From Halotia branconii CENA392 (GTDB taxonomy: Bacteria > Cyanobacteriota > Cyanobacteriia > Cyanobacteriales > Nostocaceae): 64,000 bases of DNA. The stretch lies in the NCBI RefSeq assembly GCF_029953635.1, contig NZ_CP124543.1, forward strand, positions 5,559,455 through 5,623,454. Direction: 5' to 3'. A model generated the notes under the pieces. It did no database searches, had not been told where the DNA came from, and worked only from the letters and a program-made list of their open reading frames with translations. Of the stretch, positions 1-8,790 are shown in pieces. Made by a program: the position numbers and the translations under genes. Position 1 is the stretch's first letter. Each line of letters starts with the position of its first letter.

Positions 1-2
1 AC

Positions 3-287
3 CTGCAAGCCTTGGCAATTGTACTAGAACGGCGTGGGTATCCTGCGTCCTGTTATACGTGTGGCGACCAAATGAATAGTGCTTCATTTATGGTCAGTTT
101 GGGAGATAATCATCTAATTCGGTTTTTGGTATCCGATTATGGGATTACTTGGACAGAGATGCGGGATGACCGTGAACTCATGAAGTTGGAGGGTGCTGAG
201 GCAATTAACCAGTTACAAGAACTGGCTAATCTTGTCAAGCAGTTTGCACCCACTGCTTCAGGTAATAAAGCCCTAGCCAAAAACTGA
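3..287 (+). CDS. DUF1815-like protein, 3' part
   Basis: This is the C-terminal part of a short conserved cyanobacterial protein. The frame is open to the left edge of the window (codons for LQA precede the TTG at position 12), so the true start lies upstream. About 94 residues are visible, with a CYTCGDQ segment and a well-ordered DYGITWTEMRDD stretch, and it ends in a TGA stop. The sequence resembles what I remember of the DUF1815 family, which is confined to cyanobacteria and has no assigned function. No membrane segment is visible. The family call is from memory and moderately sure; the coding status is secure. Confidence 0.65.
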   Translation: MQALAIVLERRGYPASCYTCGDQMNSASFMVSLGDNHLIRFLVSDYGITWTEMRDDRELMKLEGAEAINQLQELANLVKQFAPTASGNKALAKN

Positions 288-774
288 TAAGGATTCCTGT
301 ATCTGATGGGCTACATCAAAAAAGGTTCTGATAGTCGATCTAAAATTGGAAATCAATTGTTGGTAATTGCTAATAGGTAATTGTGGCTTAGTTTGTGATC
401 GCCCGTTACCTATTTGCCATTACTATAGTGCTTCTTAGTTGTGTGCAATACACTTCATTAAGGAAAAGGGACTAGGAACTAGGGGTTAGGGACTAGAGTG
501 GTGTATTTCATTCATCATAAAAACCGCTATACTACCTCATACCTCAGTAGCTGGATAAAATTAAATTCATTATTTTAGATTCTCAAAAAACAGGGAGTGC
601 AAAACATCTGTGTAGTTACAGCATTTTGCAAGTAAAACCAAGTTTTCTTCATTTTTAGTTCAGCGATCGCCACATAGAAAGATTACCGTTTAGTATAATC
701 AGATTTGATACTTAATATATTGTGGCGATCGCAGCAATGCCCAATTTTATTACTAAAATTTTCAAATAGTTTTA
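288..774. other. intergenic gap with repeats and a HIP1 inverted repeat
   Basis: There is no supportable gene between the DUF1815 tail and the SRPBCC gene. The gap holds a GGACTAGG-type short tandem repeat around 468-497. It also holds a perfect 12-base inverted repeat containing HIP1 octamers, at 663-674 and 721-732, close to the 3' end of the minus-strand SRPBCC gene. The repeat could fold as a long-loop stem, but no T-run follows it, so a terminator role is not shown. Confidence 0.6.
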
Positions 775-1329
775 TTAAGACCTACACAGAACTTGCCGCA
801 TTTTCTGCATATTCGCGGGCAATTCAAAGTTCATCGCTTGTTGAATGAAAACTGAAGGTATCGGGATATTAGGCGTAGCTTGGACATTATAAGCTAACAA
901 AGTACCATTTCCACAATCTTTTAGCTCTAAATTGGCTGCAAAATCGAGAAAATTCCCTTTTTCCATCTTAAATTGAATTTTTTGCCCTACCACTTCCACA
1001 ACGTTAAGATAAATTTCCACTTGAGCTGTGAAAAATAAAAAGGCTTTTTGTGCTACTTGATACAAACGCTTAACTTCGCCTTTATAGAGAATTTCGCTTT
1101 GAGTGATGTCAGGAAAATATTGCACCCAGCGAGGATAATCTGTTAATTGCTGCCACACCTGCGATCGCACTAACGGTAAATACATACAGGCGGTAACAGC
1201 ACCACCCCAGGCTGTATGCGATTGCGTTTGCACCAAAATTTCACCCTGGATCAGCAATCTTTGTTTTTCATGACTAGCAGCCATATCTGAACCTGTAATA
1301 ATTGAGTCTAAGATATAAGACGCAGACAT
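775..1329 (-). CDS. SRPBCC (START-like) family protein
   Basis: This 184-residue protein looks like the START/polyketide-cyclase-like lipid or ligand-binding fold. It has an N-terminal segment, the VRSQVWQQLTDYPRWVQYFP motif typical of SRPBCC proteins, then alternating beta-strand segments and a C-terminal amphipathic helix (IPSVFIQQAMNFELPANMQK). Such proteins bind hydrophobic ligands in a helix-grip cavity; the ligand here cannot be read from sequence. No signal peptide or membrane segment is seen. It stands alone on the minus strand, with an unremarkable gap on each side. It could instead be annotated as a cyclase/dehydrase. Confidence 0.8.
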   Translation of the reverse strand: MSASYILDSIITGSDMAASHEKQRLLIQGEILVQTQSHTAWGGAVTACMYLPLVRSQVWQQLTDYPRWVQYFPDITQSEILYKGEVKRLYQVAQKAFLFFTAQVEIYLNVVEVVGQKIQFKMEKGNFLDFAANLELKDCGNGTLLAYNVQATPNIPIPSVFIQQAMNFELPANMQKMRQVLCRS

Positions 1330-1676
1330 ACGATTTAAGTTACTCCTCAGATTATCCAGCTTTTAAGGTTAAGACTACAAACTATCAAAATAGGTTCGAG
1401 TCCAACCAAACTAAATATTAATTCCAGTCATACATTTGAATTTCCTGGAACTAATCATTTTTAGGTCATTATTCAGGCATCATACTTAAGCAAACTGTAT
1501 TTTAAATTACAATTAATTAAAAAAACATCCAAGTGGCTTTTAATGTAGCACCACTTTATAAAGAAAAATTGAGTTAATAACAGCTAGAATGGCACAAATG
1601 CAATCTTAGATGCAACCAGCTTTATATTGTCAAAATTATAGTTAGTAGTAAATTTTCAGTTAAGAGGTGAATTAAG
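1330..1676. other. intergenic gap, nothing recognised
   Basis: This AT-rich region lies between two divergent genes, so it must hold their promoters. I see no RNA gene, clear palindrome or reading frame of note. A short RBS-like AGAGGTG lies just before the ATG of the next gene. Confidence 0.5.
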
Positions 1677-1871
1677 ATGAGACAATCTGCTTTAAACCGT
1701 TTACTAACCCAAGCTTTTGGTGTCTTTCTCGGTGTTGGCATAGCAGTTTGGGTACTTAGGGGTTTTGGCATTCTCACGTTTATTCCGGGCGGAGTTATTT
1801 GGCTATTATTATTAGGGGCGATCGCCATAGGGATCATCAATTATGCTCAAAGAACTTGGTGGCGTTTCTAA
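1677..1871 (+). CDS. small two-helix membrane protein
   Basis: This 64-residue protein has two hydrophobic spans. Residues about 12-34 (AFGVFLGVGIAVWVLRGFGI) and about 36-54 (FIPGGVIWLLLLGAIAIGII) are separated by a short Pro-Gly turn, and the protein ends in basic and aromatic residues (AQRTWWRF). An AGAGGTG ribosome-binding site about 8 bases upstream supports the ATG start. It is a small integral membrane protein of unknown function, and I do not recognise the family. The ORF on the opposite strand here is its shadow. Confidence 0.7.
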   Translation: MRQSALNRLLTQAFGVFLGVGIAVWVLRGFGILTFIPGGVIWLLLLGAIAIGIINYAQRTWWRF

Positions 1872-1921
1872 AAAATACTCATTATTTTTATTACATATAA
1901 ATAAAGCTATTACTTAAGGGC

Positions 1922-2052
1922 ATATAGTAATCCGGTTTGATTCGGTGAATTTATTTGTGTAGGTAGGGAACAGGAAACAGGAAACAGGGAACAGTTAAGA
2001 AGGGATAGATATGTACTGAATCGTGTTCAAAAATCAAATAGGAGTCCTATAT
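1922..2052. repeat. MITE-like inverted-repeat element (131 bp)
   Basis: The left end begins ATATAGTAATCCGGTTTGAT. The complement of the right end begins ATATAGGACTCCTATTTGAT, so the two ends are imperfect terminal inverted repeats. The interior holds a GGAACAGGAAACA tandem heptamer (about 1969-1995) and no coding capacity. It looks like a small non-autonomous mobile or palindromic element sitting just before the rubredoxin gene. No target duplication is obvious. Confidence 0.5.
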
Positions 2053-2112
2053 TACTAAAATTTATCTAAATCAAACTTTTATCCAATAACCAAAAATCTT
2101 TAAGGAAAAATT

Positions 2113-2277
2113 ATGGAACTTCATGTGTGTACACTTTGCGGCTATGAATATGATCCAGAAGTAGGCGATCCAGATGGCGGTATAGCCTCAGGAACACCCT
2201 TTGAAGAAATACCAGAAGATTGGGTATGTCCAGTTTGCGGCGCAACCAAAGATGAATTTGAACCAGCAGAGTCGTGA
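2113..2277 (+). CDS. rubredoxin
   Basis: This short gene encodes 54 residues. It carries the two rubredoxin knuckles, C6-T-L-C9-G and C39-P-V-C42-G, which together bind one iron atom, with the conserved [10 protein letters not shown] and [10 protein letters not shown] segments between and around them. It is a soluble one-iron electron carrier. It lacks the C-terminal membrane anchor of the longer cyanobacterial RubA type needed for photosystem II assembly, so it is a separate soluble rubredoxin. The flavoprotein gene 40 bases downstream on the same strand could be an electron partner, but this is only an inference from position. A TAAGGAAAAATT leader provides the ribosome-binding site. Confidence 0.95.
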   Translation: MELHVCTLCGYEYDPEVGDPDGGIASGTPFEEIPEDWVCPVCGATKDEFEPAES

Positions 2278-2317
2278 GAGACTAGCCTAGAAAGTAAGCG
2301 CTATAGAAGAGATATTT

Positions 2318-3574
2318 TTGAAATTGCTACCGTTAAAAGTTGTAGTTATTGGAGGTGGGGCAGCGGGATTTTTTGGTGCGATCGCTTGTGCTGAATCCAA
2401 TCTTTACGCCCAGGTTACTTTACTTGAAGCTAGTCGTAAACCGCTGGCTAAAGTTCGCATTTCTGGTGGAGGACGCTGCAATGTTACTCATGCTTGTTTT
2501 GAAGCAGGTGAATTAGTACAAAACTACCCTAGAGGTGGAAAAGCCCTGCGGGGTGCTTTCACTCGCTTTCAACCCCAAGATACAATAGCTTGGTTTGCTG
2601 ATCACGCAGTCAATCTTAAAACTGAAGCTGACGGACGGATGTTTCCGATTACAGATAGTTCTGAAACAATTGTGGACTGTTTGATGAATGCAGCCAGAGT
2701 ATCGGAGGTAGAACTTTGTACGGGAACATCTGTTGTTTCAGTCAAACGACTACCTAGCAATGAATTTGAAATACTGCTGAAGTCGGGAGAAATCAAGAAG
2801 TGCGATCGCTTGTTGCTAGCAACAGGAAGCAACCCTATAGGTTATAAAATAGCTCAAGAGTTTGGTCATTCAATTCAACCACCTGTCCCCTCACTATTTA
2901 CCTTCAACATTCTTGATCCCCATCTTAGGGCTTTAGCTGGAATTAGCGTTAACCCTGTGCAGTTACGGTTATCTGTTGGTGGAAAACCTCAACTATCACA
3001 AACAGGGCCATTACTCATTACTCACTGGGGTTTAAGTGGCCCGGCAGTTTTAAAGCTTTCGGCTTGGGGTGCAAGACTTTTACATGAAAACCGTTATCAA
3101 GCCACATTGTTAATCAATTGGCTACCGCATTTACAGCAAGAACAAGTACGAGAAAAAATCTTAGCAGTTAAAACACAATGGGCAAACAAAGCGATCGCTT
3201 TACATCGTGGAGTTGATTTACCTCACCGCCTTTGGCAATATATTATTGCTCGTGTAGATATTACTACAGAAGATCGCTGGGCAGAAATCTCTAACAAAAC
3301 CTTAAATCAGCTAGTACAAGAACTTACCCAAGGACAATATTTAATCGCTGGGAAGGGAGTGTTTAAAGAAGAATTTGTCACCTGTGGCGGTGTCAGCCTC
3401 AAACAAGTCAACTTCAAGACGATGGAAAGTAAATTAGTTCCGGGGCTTTACTTTGCCGGAGAAATTTTAGATATTGATGGCATTACGGGTGGGTTTAACT
3501 TTCAAAGTGCTTGGACAACAGCTTATTTAGCTGGTAACGCAATGGGAACTAGTGATCTGTCAACCCAAAAATGA
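2318..3574 (+). CDS. BaiN/HI0933-like FAD-dependent oxidoreductase
   Basis: This 418-residue flavoprotein has the dinucleotide-binding motif VVIGGGAAGFFGAI at residues 9-22. It also has the ISGGGRCNVTH motif (about 49-59) that marks the HI0933/BaiN family, and a closing FAD motif GLYFAGEILDIDGITGGFN near the C-terminus. Family members are cytosolic NAD(P)/FAD enzymes of mostly unknown substrate. No ATG lies near the N-terminus; the TTG at 2318, preceded by AGAAGAG, is the most plausible start. It follows the rubredoxin gene with a 40-base gap, possibly co-transcribed. Length and motifs look complete. Confidence 0.9.
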   Translation: MKLLPLKVVVIGGGAAGFFGAIACAESNLYAQVTLLEASRKPLAKVRISGGGRCNVTHACFEAGELVQNYPRGGKALRGAFTRFQPQDTIAWFADHAVNLKTEADGRMFPITDSSETIVDCLMNAARVSEVELCTGTSVVSVKRLPSNEFEILLKSGEIKKCDRLLLATGSNPIGYKIAQEFGHSIQPPVPSLFTFNILDPHLRALAGISVNPVQLRLSVGGKPQLSQTGPLLITHWGLSGPAVLKLSAWGARLLHENRYQATLLINWLPHLQQEQVREKILAVKTQWANKAIALHRGVDLPHRLWQYIIARVDITTEDRWAEISNKTLNQLVQELTQGQYLIAGKGVFKEEFVTCGGVSLKQVNFKTMESKLVPGLYFAGEILDIDGITGGFNFQSAWTTAYLAGNAMGTSDLSTQK

Positions 3575-3855
3575 CGGGTGGAGGCAAGCAGGGGAGGCAG
3601 TGCGGTCTTGGGGAGCCACTGCGGTCTTGGGGTCTCCCCAAGTGGAGCAAGTGGCGTGGTTCCCCCCAGGAGCAACTGCCGTGGAGCAGAGGAAGCAGAG
3701 GAAGCAGGGGGAGAGAAAAACTGGACTTTTTCCCATTAATCCAGAAAAGTTCCCTTAGCAAACTACTAGTTAGTTTGTCTCATTTATATTATGAGTTTGT
3801 AGTAAGTACTTCAGTGCTTAAAAAGACAGGACTAAAGTCCTGACTACGAACTTCA
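3575..3855. repeat. repeat-rich intergenic spacer
   Basis: This spacer is built of cyanobacterial filler repeats. A GAGGCAGTGCGGTCTTGGGG-type unit, doubled here, recurs near 48703. It is followed by AGCAGAGGAAGC tandem units and a hairpin of the aggactaaagtcctga type (AGGAC/GTCCT) near 3829-3843. Several open frames of 68-90 codons cross it on both strands, but they are low-complexity translations of the repeats and are not genes. Confidence 0.6.
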
Positions 3856-5937
3856 TTACAATCCATTGCCAATCAAAATAAACGATCCCCAATAGTAGGG
3901 GTGAGTCAGGTTACTGCCGACTGCTGCTGATGTATCTTGATTTTTTGCCTGTGAGTCTCCATTAATTAAAGCAATTTGGGCTTGCCGTAAAGCTTCGGCT
4001 TTGGTAAATTTACCTGATGAAAGTGTGGTATAAAAAGCGTTCATCAATGCCTGAGTTCCGCCATCATCTACAGCCCATAAAGAGGCGATCGCTGCCCTAG
4101 CGCCGGTTTTTTGAATTTGGTAGCCGAAGCCTAAAATTTCTTCACCATTGCCCAGTTTGCCCCCTAAGCCAGTTTCACAGGCACTCAAAACTACCAGATC
4201 TACACGGGGAAGTGACCAAGTGCCAATATCTGTAAGGTTAACGCGATCGCCGTTGCCAAACAAAATAAATGAATCTTCTGGTTTACCAACTACAAAAGCT
4301 GCATGAGTCGCTAGATGGACAATTGGATAATCATCCATTTGCGGTACGGTAGCTTGCGGACTAAAATCATCGTTTAAAAGTTTTTTGGTTTGGGGAATAA
4401 TAGCCGCTAAACTTTCCACTTCTCGTCCGGCAAAGGGCAATCCTGAAAAATCAACTTGTCGATTGCCTAGTGCAACTTCAAAATTACCTCTAGTAAAAGC
4501 ACCAGCTAAAACCCGCAAAGTAGATGTTCGTGGACTATTTAAATTAGTTAAACTCGTAGCAGTAATATGATTGACATTAAAGCGTTCTACTAACCACTGT
4601 TTACCATCGTATAGGGCTGCTAAAGGAACATAGCGTAACTGGTCATCTGGTGCATAAATCAGAGTTTGTGTCTTTACTTGTTGCAAGTCATTTTCGATGG
4701 GTTTGATTAGCCATGCATACAACTGACTGGCAGGTTTTTTAATATTCCGGCTGGGATTTGTTAAAGCTTCACGGAAGGTAACGATAGTCTGGTTGAGTTG
4801 TTCGCGCGTGACAGCAACCGGACGGTGAATTGGCGGGGAGTCTGGAGTTACCAACACCAATTCCAAGCGATCTTTGAGAACTAATGGATACAGCAGTACA
4901 GATTTTTGGGGTAATCGCGCCAAGTTATCGCGGATTTCGTTAATATTTTCTAAATCCAAATTTTGCCGTCTAGCAGTACGGCTAATTTGATCTATCTGTG
5001 CTGTGACTGCGGGACTAGTAATAAATTTGTTAAATGCTTCTAGGAGTTGTTGCTGATTGCCTACTAGTTGATTAATGCGTTGATTTTGTTGTGGCGATCG
5101 CTTCTGTGGAGGAATGTTACGTAATTTTGTCAGTTCTTTACCTAAGACAACGGCATTATCAAGGGTTTGATCTAGTTGTTGCTTAATTGGTTTTTCTATG
5201 GGCAATATATTAATGCCTTTAGCAGTCCGTTGATTGCCAGGTACATTGTGGAGATACTCTTCTAGTTCTTCAACTTTAAGTAAATCTATAGTGCGTTGCG
5301 CTTCTGCAACACGTCCTTGTTTTAATAAGCCTTCACCCAAAAAGCGATATGTCTGGGCAACAGTTATGCTGTAAGCGTCTGGTTGCGGGGCAGAAAATAC
5401 TGATGGATTCAAGCGAACTTTTTCGCGGTTAATTAAGCAATGTTTGTAAAAGAAAACTGCTAACTCTGGTTTATTTTGGATATCAAATAAATAACCTATA
5501 TTACTGTAAGTTTTACCCAAATCAGTGTAAGCTTGCCCAGGTGTAGTTTCTTTGACGCTAAGTTCTTTGTTAATGCGTAAAGCAGTGAAAAAAAAGCTCA
5601 GTGCTTGGGAATAATCACCTTGATTTTGATACACTCTACCCAGATTATTAAGAGTAACAGCTTCCCAAGAAGAGTTGGCAAGTTCTTTGCTAATGACTAA
5701 TGCTTTCTGTAATCTCTGCAATGCTGCTGTAAATCGCCCTTGCTGAGATGCGGCGATCGCTTCTGCATTTAACCGCTTAATTTCTGATTGTTGATTGTTC
5801 TGGGGTTGCTGTGCATGGTTGTTTTGTGCTTGAGTATTTGAATTTACTAAATTGTTTTTTGGATAGGCGATCGCACAACTGAGGAAAAAAAGTACATTTA
5901 CGGCAAAAATACTAAAATATTGGAGATGAGGGTACAT
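3856..5937 (-). CDS. secreted TPR-CHAT caspase-like protease
   Basis: This is a 693-residue protein. An N-terminal hydrophobic stretch (residues about 6-24, ending AIAYP) looks like a signal peptide or anchor. Tetratricopeptide-like repeats follow at about 55-170 (for example AVTLNNLGRVYQNQGDYSQA), then a helical linker. The C-terminal half is a CHAT domain (about 370-690), a caspase-like cysteine peptidase. The catalytic pair is visible as His545 in IVHLATHAAF and Cys587 in LVVLSACETGLGG. Proteins of this plan are common in filamentous cyanobacteria (HetF is a relative by domain), usually without a known substrate. It stands alone on the minus strand. Confidence 0.88.
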   Translation of the reverse strand: MYPHLQYFSIFAVNVLFFLSCAIAYPKNNLVNSNTQAQNNHAQQPQNNQQSEIKRLNAEAIAASQQGRFTAALQRLQKALVISKELANSSWEAVTLNNLGRVYQNQGDYSQALSFFFTALRINKELSVKETTPGQAYTDLGKTYSNIGYLFDIQNKPELAVFFYKHCLINREKVRLNPSVFSAPQPDAYSITVAQTYRFLGEGLLKQGRVAEAQRTIDLLKVEELEEYLHNVPGNQRTAKGINILPIEKPIKQQLDQTLDNAVVLGKELTKLRNIPPQKRSPQQNQRINQLVGNQQQLLEAFNKFITSPAVTAQIDQISRTARRQNLDLENINEIRDNLARLPQKSVLLYPLVLKDRLELVLVTPDSPPIHRPVAVTREQLNQTIVTFREALTNPSRNIKKPASQLYAWLIKPIENDLQQVKTQTLIYAPDDQLRYVPLAALYDGKQWLVERFNVNHITATSLTNLNSPRTSTLRVLAGAFTRGNFEVALGNRQVDFSGLPFAGREVESLAAIIPQTKKLLNDDFSPQATVPQMDDYPIVHLATHAAFVVGKPEDSFILFGNGDRVNLTDIGTWSLPRVDLVVLSACETGLGGKLGNGEEILGFGYQIQKTGARAAIASLWAVDDGGTQALMNAFYTTLSSGKFTKAEALRQAQIALINGDSQAKNQDTSAAVGSNLTHPYYWGSFILIGNGL

Positions 5938-6051
5938 AAAAACCCCCTCGTATTTGCGAGAGTTGAATACTAATAAAATAGATTTTACAATGCAACTGCT
6001 TTTTATGCTATTCCAGATGTGGAAAGTTCATAGTTGCTAAAAAACTTGAAA

Positions 6052-6543
6052 ATGTTTGAAGAACAAGCAAAACTACCACCAACCAGCGCCCTTGATATTC
6101 CATCAAATCGCAACTTTGAAAGTTGGTTTGAATATCCTGTGAGAGTGCAACCTCATCATACTGACTATGCAGGTATTGTCTGGCATGGTACTTATATAAC
6201 TTGGCTGGAAGAAGCACGTATAGAATGTTTGCGATCAATTGGTATTGAATTTGCTGATTTAGTAACTTTAGGTTGTGATTTACCAGTTGTAGAACTTTCC
6301 CTACGCTATCACCGTTCTATTCAACTAGGAATGGCAGCAGTAGTAAAAACCCGCATGACCGAGGTAACAGGCGTACGTATTAACTGGGATTATGCGATTG
6401 TTTCAACCGATGGACAACAATTGTATGTCACTGCCAAGGTGGCGTTAGTAGCATTAGATCGCGAAAGAGGTAAAATTATGCGTCAGCTACCTCCCAGTTT
6501 CAAAGATGCATTAGCGAAGATTTACTCATTACACAATAATTAA
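6052..6543 (+). CDS. acyl-CoA thioesterase, hotdog (4HBT) family
   Basis: This hotdog-fold thioesterase has 163 residues from the ATG at 6052. A TTG six codons upstream is also possible. The VQPHHTDYAGIVWHGTYITWLEEAR block carries the conserved Asp and the N-terminal helix typical of 4-hydroxybenzoyl-CoA thioesterase relatives, followed by the LSLRYHRSIQLG strand. Such enzymes hydrolyse acyl- or aroyl-CoA thioesters. In cyanobacteria one relative acts on DHNA-CoA in phylloquinone synthesis, but I cannot say this copy does. It is divergent from the CHAT gene. It has no signal peptide and is cytosolic. Confidence 0.82.
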   Translation: MFEEQAKLPPTSALDIPSNRNFESWFEYPVRVQPHHTDYAGIVWHGTYITWLEEARIECLRSIGIEFADLVTLGCDLPVVELSLRYHRSIQLGMAAVVKTRMTEVTGVRINWDYAIVSTDGQQLYVTAKVALVALDRERGKIMRQLPPSFKDALAKIYSLHNN

Positions 6544-6640
6544 CCAAATAAACCTCAATTTTTAAGCTTTTCACTCTGCCTCTTTGTGGTTAAATAAATA
6601 CTTTATAAACCACAGAGGCGCGGAGGCAACAGAGAGAAAC

Positions 6641-6766
6641 AGGACTTACGCAAGCCCAAATCGTCATTGCGACCGAAACGAAGTGTAGGGAAGCAATCGC
6701 GGAATTTTTGCGATTACGTCGCTATCGCTCGTAATGACGGAATTGCGTTAGTTTTGCGTAAGTCCT
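6641..6766. mobile_element. MITE with perfect 13-bp terminal inverted repeats
   Basis: The 126-bp element starts AGGACTTACGCAA (6641-6653) and ends with its exact complement TTGCGTAAGTCCT (6754-6766). Inner segments also pair partly (CGTCATTGCGA near the left, TCGTAATGACGG near the right). It has no coding capacity. This is the form of a non-autonomous miniature transposable element. A target-site duplication is not clear in the flanks. It lies between the 3' ends of two convergent genes. Confidence 0.78.
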
Positions 6767-6797
6767 AAGAAAAAAGAAAGTTTGTGAGTTACAGTTT

Positions 6798-7004
6798 TTA
6801 ATTACCGCTACGTATCTGTGACACGGTTTGAGCAAACTGCATTATCTGATGCCAAATATCTTGCGGTGTAATACCAAAACCAATATTTAATAAGACCAAA
6901 ATTGCGGCAATAGTCAGTGCATTGCTGATAGTTGTTTTTAGCAACTTCCATAACACTACAAATATAATCCAAGCAATGATTAAAGTAGGAATCATAAATA
7001 CCAA
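6798..7004 (-). CDS. small membrane protein, unknown
   Basis: This protein has up to 68 residues, and an internal ATG four codons in (MIPTLIIAW) is an equally good start. Two hydrophobic spans are visible (about 5-22 and 28-46), followed by a polar tail with IWHQIMQFAQTVSQIRSGN. The composition and amphipathic tail look like a genuine small inner-membrane or thylakoid protein, but I do not recognise the family. It lies alone, convergent with the thioesterase gene. Confidence 0.6.
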   Translation of the reverse strand: MVFMIPTLIIAWIIFVVLWKLLKTTISNALTIAAILVLLNIGFGITPQDIWHQIMQFAQTVSQIRSGN

Positions 7005-7356
7005 TTATTTAAAAACTACCCTTTTTTCAAAGGGTTTTTATTTAAAAAGGTAAATTTTTATGCATGTAATAATTACTGCTACAAAAGTAGCTTGACCCTA
7101 GTTATAATAGATACAATAGTTGAAATATTTGGTAGATTTTTTAGTAATTGCTCTACTTCCAATATACCATAAATTGACAAAATAATTTGTCAGTTTTAAA
7201 ACTTTTTTAGATAAATTATTCCAAATATCTCTTTTTTTTAGATCAAAAGTAGTGAGGGTGGTGTATTTAGAGAATATTTGTAAAGTCTTAGCCCAAAACT
7301 TTTAAAATTCCTCTTTGCTCACCATCCTCAACAGTATTTTTCTACCAATGAAATTC
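7005..7356. other. AT-rich intergenic gap with short hairpin
   Basis: No gene is supported here. A short stem, ACCCTTT/AAAGGGT, followed by five Ts lies at about 7018-7042 on the plus strand and could fold as a weak terminator-like hairpin. The remainder is AT-rich sequence between two minus-strand genes and must contain the promoter of the small membrane protein. Confidence 0.4.
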
Positions 7357-8553
7357 TTAGCGTAGAGAAATAATTGGCGAGTGAGTTGCTAATTTGTTAG
7401 TTGCTGTTAAAACTTCTTGTCTGGCCCATTTATCTGCTGCCAAAATGTCATCTAAAGTGGGATTTGCACAGTTATTATTTTGATGGCGATCGCACACCCA
7501 TTCGATACATCGGGGAATATCTAAAAATCGAATTTTCTCTTCTAAAAATAAAGCTACAGCTTGTTCATTGGCGGCGTTTAACACAGCTGGCATCGAACCA
7601 CCAGCTTTACCCACGGCATAAGCTAACTGCATACAAGGATACTTTTGATGATCTGGTTCACGGAAGGTTAAATCACCAGCTTTCACTAAATCCAATCTTT
7701 CCCAGTCGGTGTAGATGCGTTCAGGCCAAGATAAAGCATAAAGCAAGGGTAAACGCATATCAGGCCAACCAAGCTGAGCTAAAACTGAAGTATCTTGCAG
7801 CTCAATTAGGGAGTGAATAATGCTTTGGGGATGAATGACAATTTCGATATCGTCGTAATCCAACCCAAACAGAAAGTGAGCTTCAATCACTTCCAGTCCT
7901 TTATTCATCAAAGTAGCAGAATCTACGGTGATTTTGCGCCCCATCGACCAATTAGGATGCTTGAGGGCATCGGCAACTGTCACCTGCGCTAACTTTTCTA
8001 CATCCCAATCTCGAAAAGCTCCACCAGAGGCAGTGAGCAAAATCCGCCGTAAGCCGCCTTTAGGCACGCCTTGGAGGCACTGAAATATTGCCGAGTGTTC
8101 AGAATCGGCTGGTAAAAGTTTTACCCCATGTTTTTCGACTAAAGGTAGAACTACAGGGCCGCCAGCAATGAGAGTTTCTTTATTTACGAGGGCAATATCT
8201 TTACCAGCTTCAATAGCGGCGATGGTAGGGAGTAACCCAGCACAACCAACTATACCCGTGACAACCGTTTCAGCATCACCATAGCGAGCAACTTCAACAA
8301 CTCCAGCATCACCTGCCAGTAGAATCGGTTGGGGATCAAGATCTTTGATAGCTTCTTGGAGTGCTGGCAATTTTTCTTGTGAACAAATCGCTGCTATACT
8401 CGGTTGAAATTGTCGAATTTGAGCAGCTAACATTTCTACATTATTTCCAGCTGCCAATCCCACAATCCGAAATTGATCTGGGTACTGAGTCACAATATCT
8501 AAAGTCTGAGTACCGATTGAGCCAGTGGAACCAACAAGAGTAATCGCTTTCAC
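7357..8553 (-). CDS. dxr: 1-deoxy-D-xylulose 5-phosphate reductoisomerase
   Basis: This 398-residue enzyme catalyses the first committed step of the MEP isoprenoid pathway, converting DXP to MEP with NADPH and a divalent metal. The N-terminal NADPH fold shows [25 protein letters not shown] and the metal-binding [11 protein letters not shown] block follow, with the flexible loop and substrate-binding [20 protein letters not shown] region and the [12 protein letters not shown] segment after that. Length matches the family (about 390-400). It provides precursors for carotenoids, phytol and quinones. It is monocistronic, and the next upstream gene is divergent in function. Confidence 0.97.
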   Translation of the reverse strand: MKAITLVGSTGSIGTQTLDIVTQYPDQFRIVGLAAGNNVEMLAAQIRQFQPSIAAICSQEKLPALQEAIKDLDPQPILLAGDAGVVEVARYGDAETVVTGIVGCAGLLPTIAAIEAGKDIALVNKETLIAGGPVVLPLVEKHGVKLLPADSEHSAIFQCLQGVPKGGLRRILLTASGGAFRDWDVEKLAQVTVADALKHPNWSMGRKITVDSATLMNKGLEVIEAHFLFGLDYDDIEIVIHPQSIIHSLIELQDTSVLAQLGWPDMRLPLLYALSWPERIYTDWERLDLVKAGDLTFREPDHQKYPCMQLAYAVGKAGGSMPAVLNAANEQAVALFLEEKIRFLDIPRCIEWVCDRHQNNNCANPTLDDILAADKWARQEVLTATNKLATHSPIISLR

Positions 8554-8639
8554 AATTGCTTAAGGATTTACAGACAACTCCCACTATAAATTGCTGAGGA
8601 CTCCTTCGGGATCAAAAATTTAGTTAAGTGATCAAGTAA

Positions 8640-8765
8640 ACATAAAAACTCTACTCACCAAGAGGCAGCGCGGAGCGTTTCGTATGACTGGGGGAAGTAC
8701 AAGCTCCGCTCCGTCCCAGCCTCTCCCCCTTGCTCCCTGCTCCCCTGCTTCCAGGGGTATGATGA
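8640..8765. repeat. intergenic filler repeats
   Basis: The gap between dxr and the DUF4082 gene carries GC-richer filler of the kind spread across this window: an AGCGTTTCGTATGACTGGGGGA stretch followed by CTCCCCCTTGCTCCC units. It is non-coding. Confidence 0.4.
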
Positions 8766-8790
8766 GCTTAACTCTTCTTGCTTTCTTCAG

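Noticed and set aside
3549-3843. Overlapping open frames of 68-90 codons on both strands after the flavoprotein gene
   Set aside because: They translate GCAGTGCGGTCTTGGGG and AGCAGAGGAAGC repeats; low complexity and no conserved sequence.
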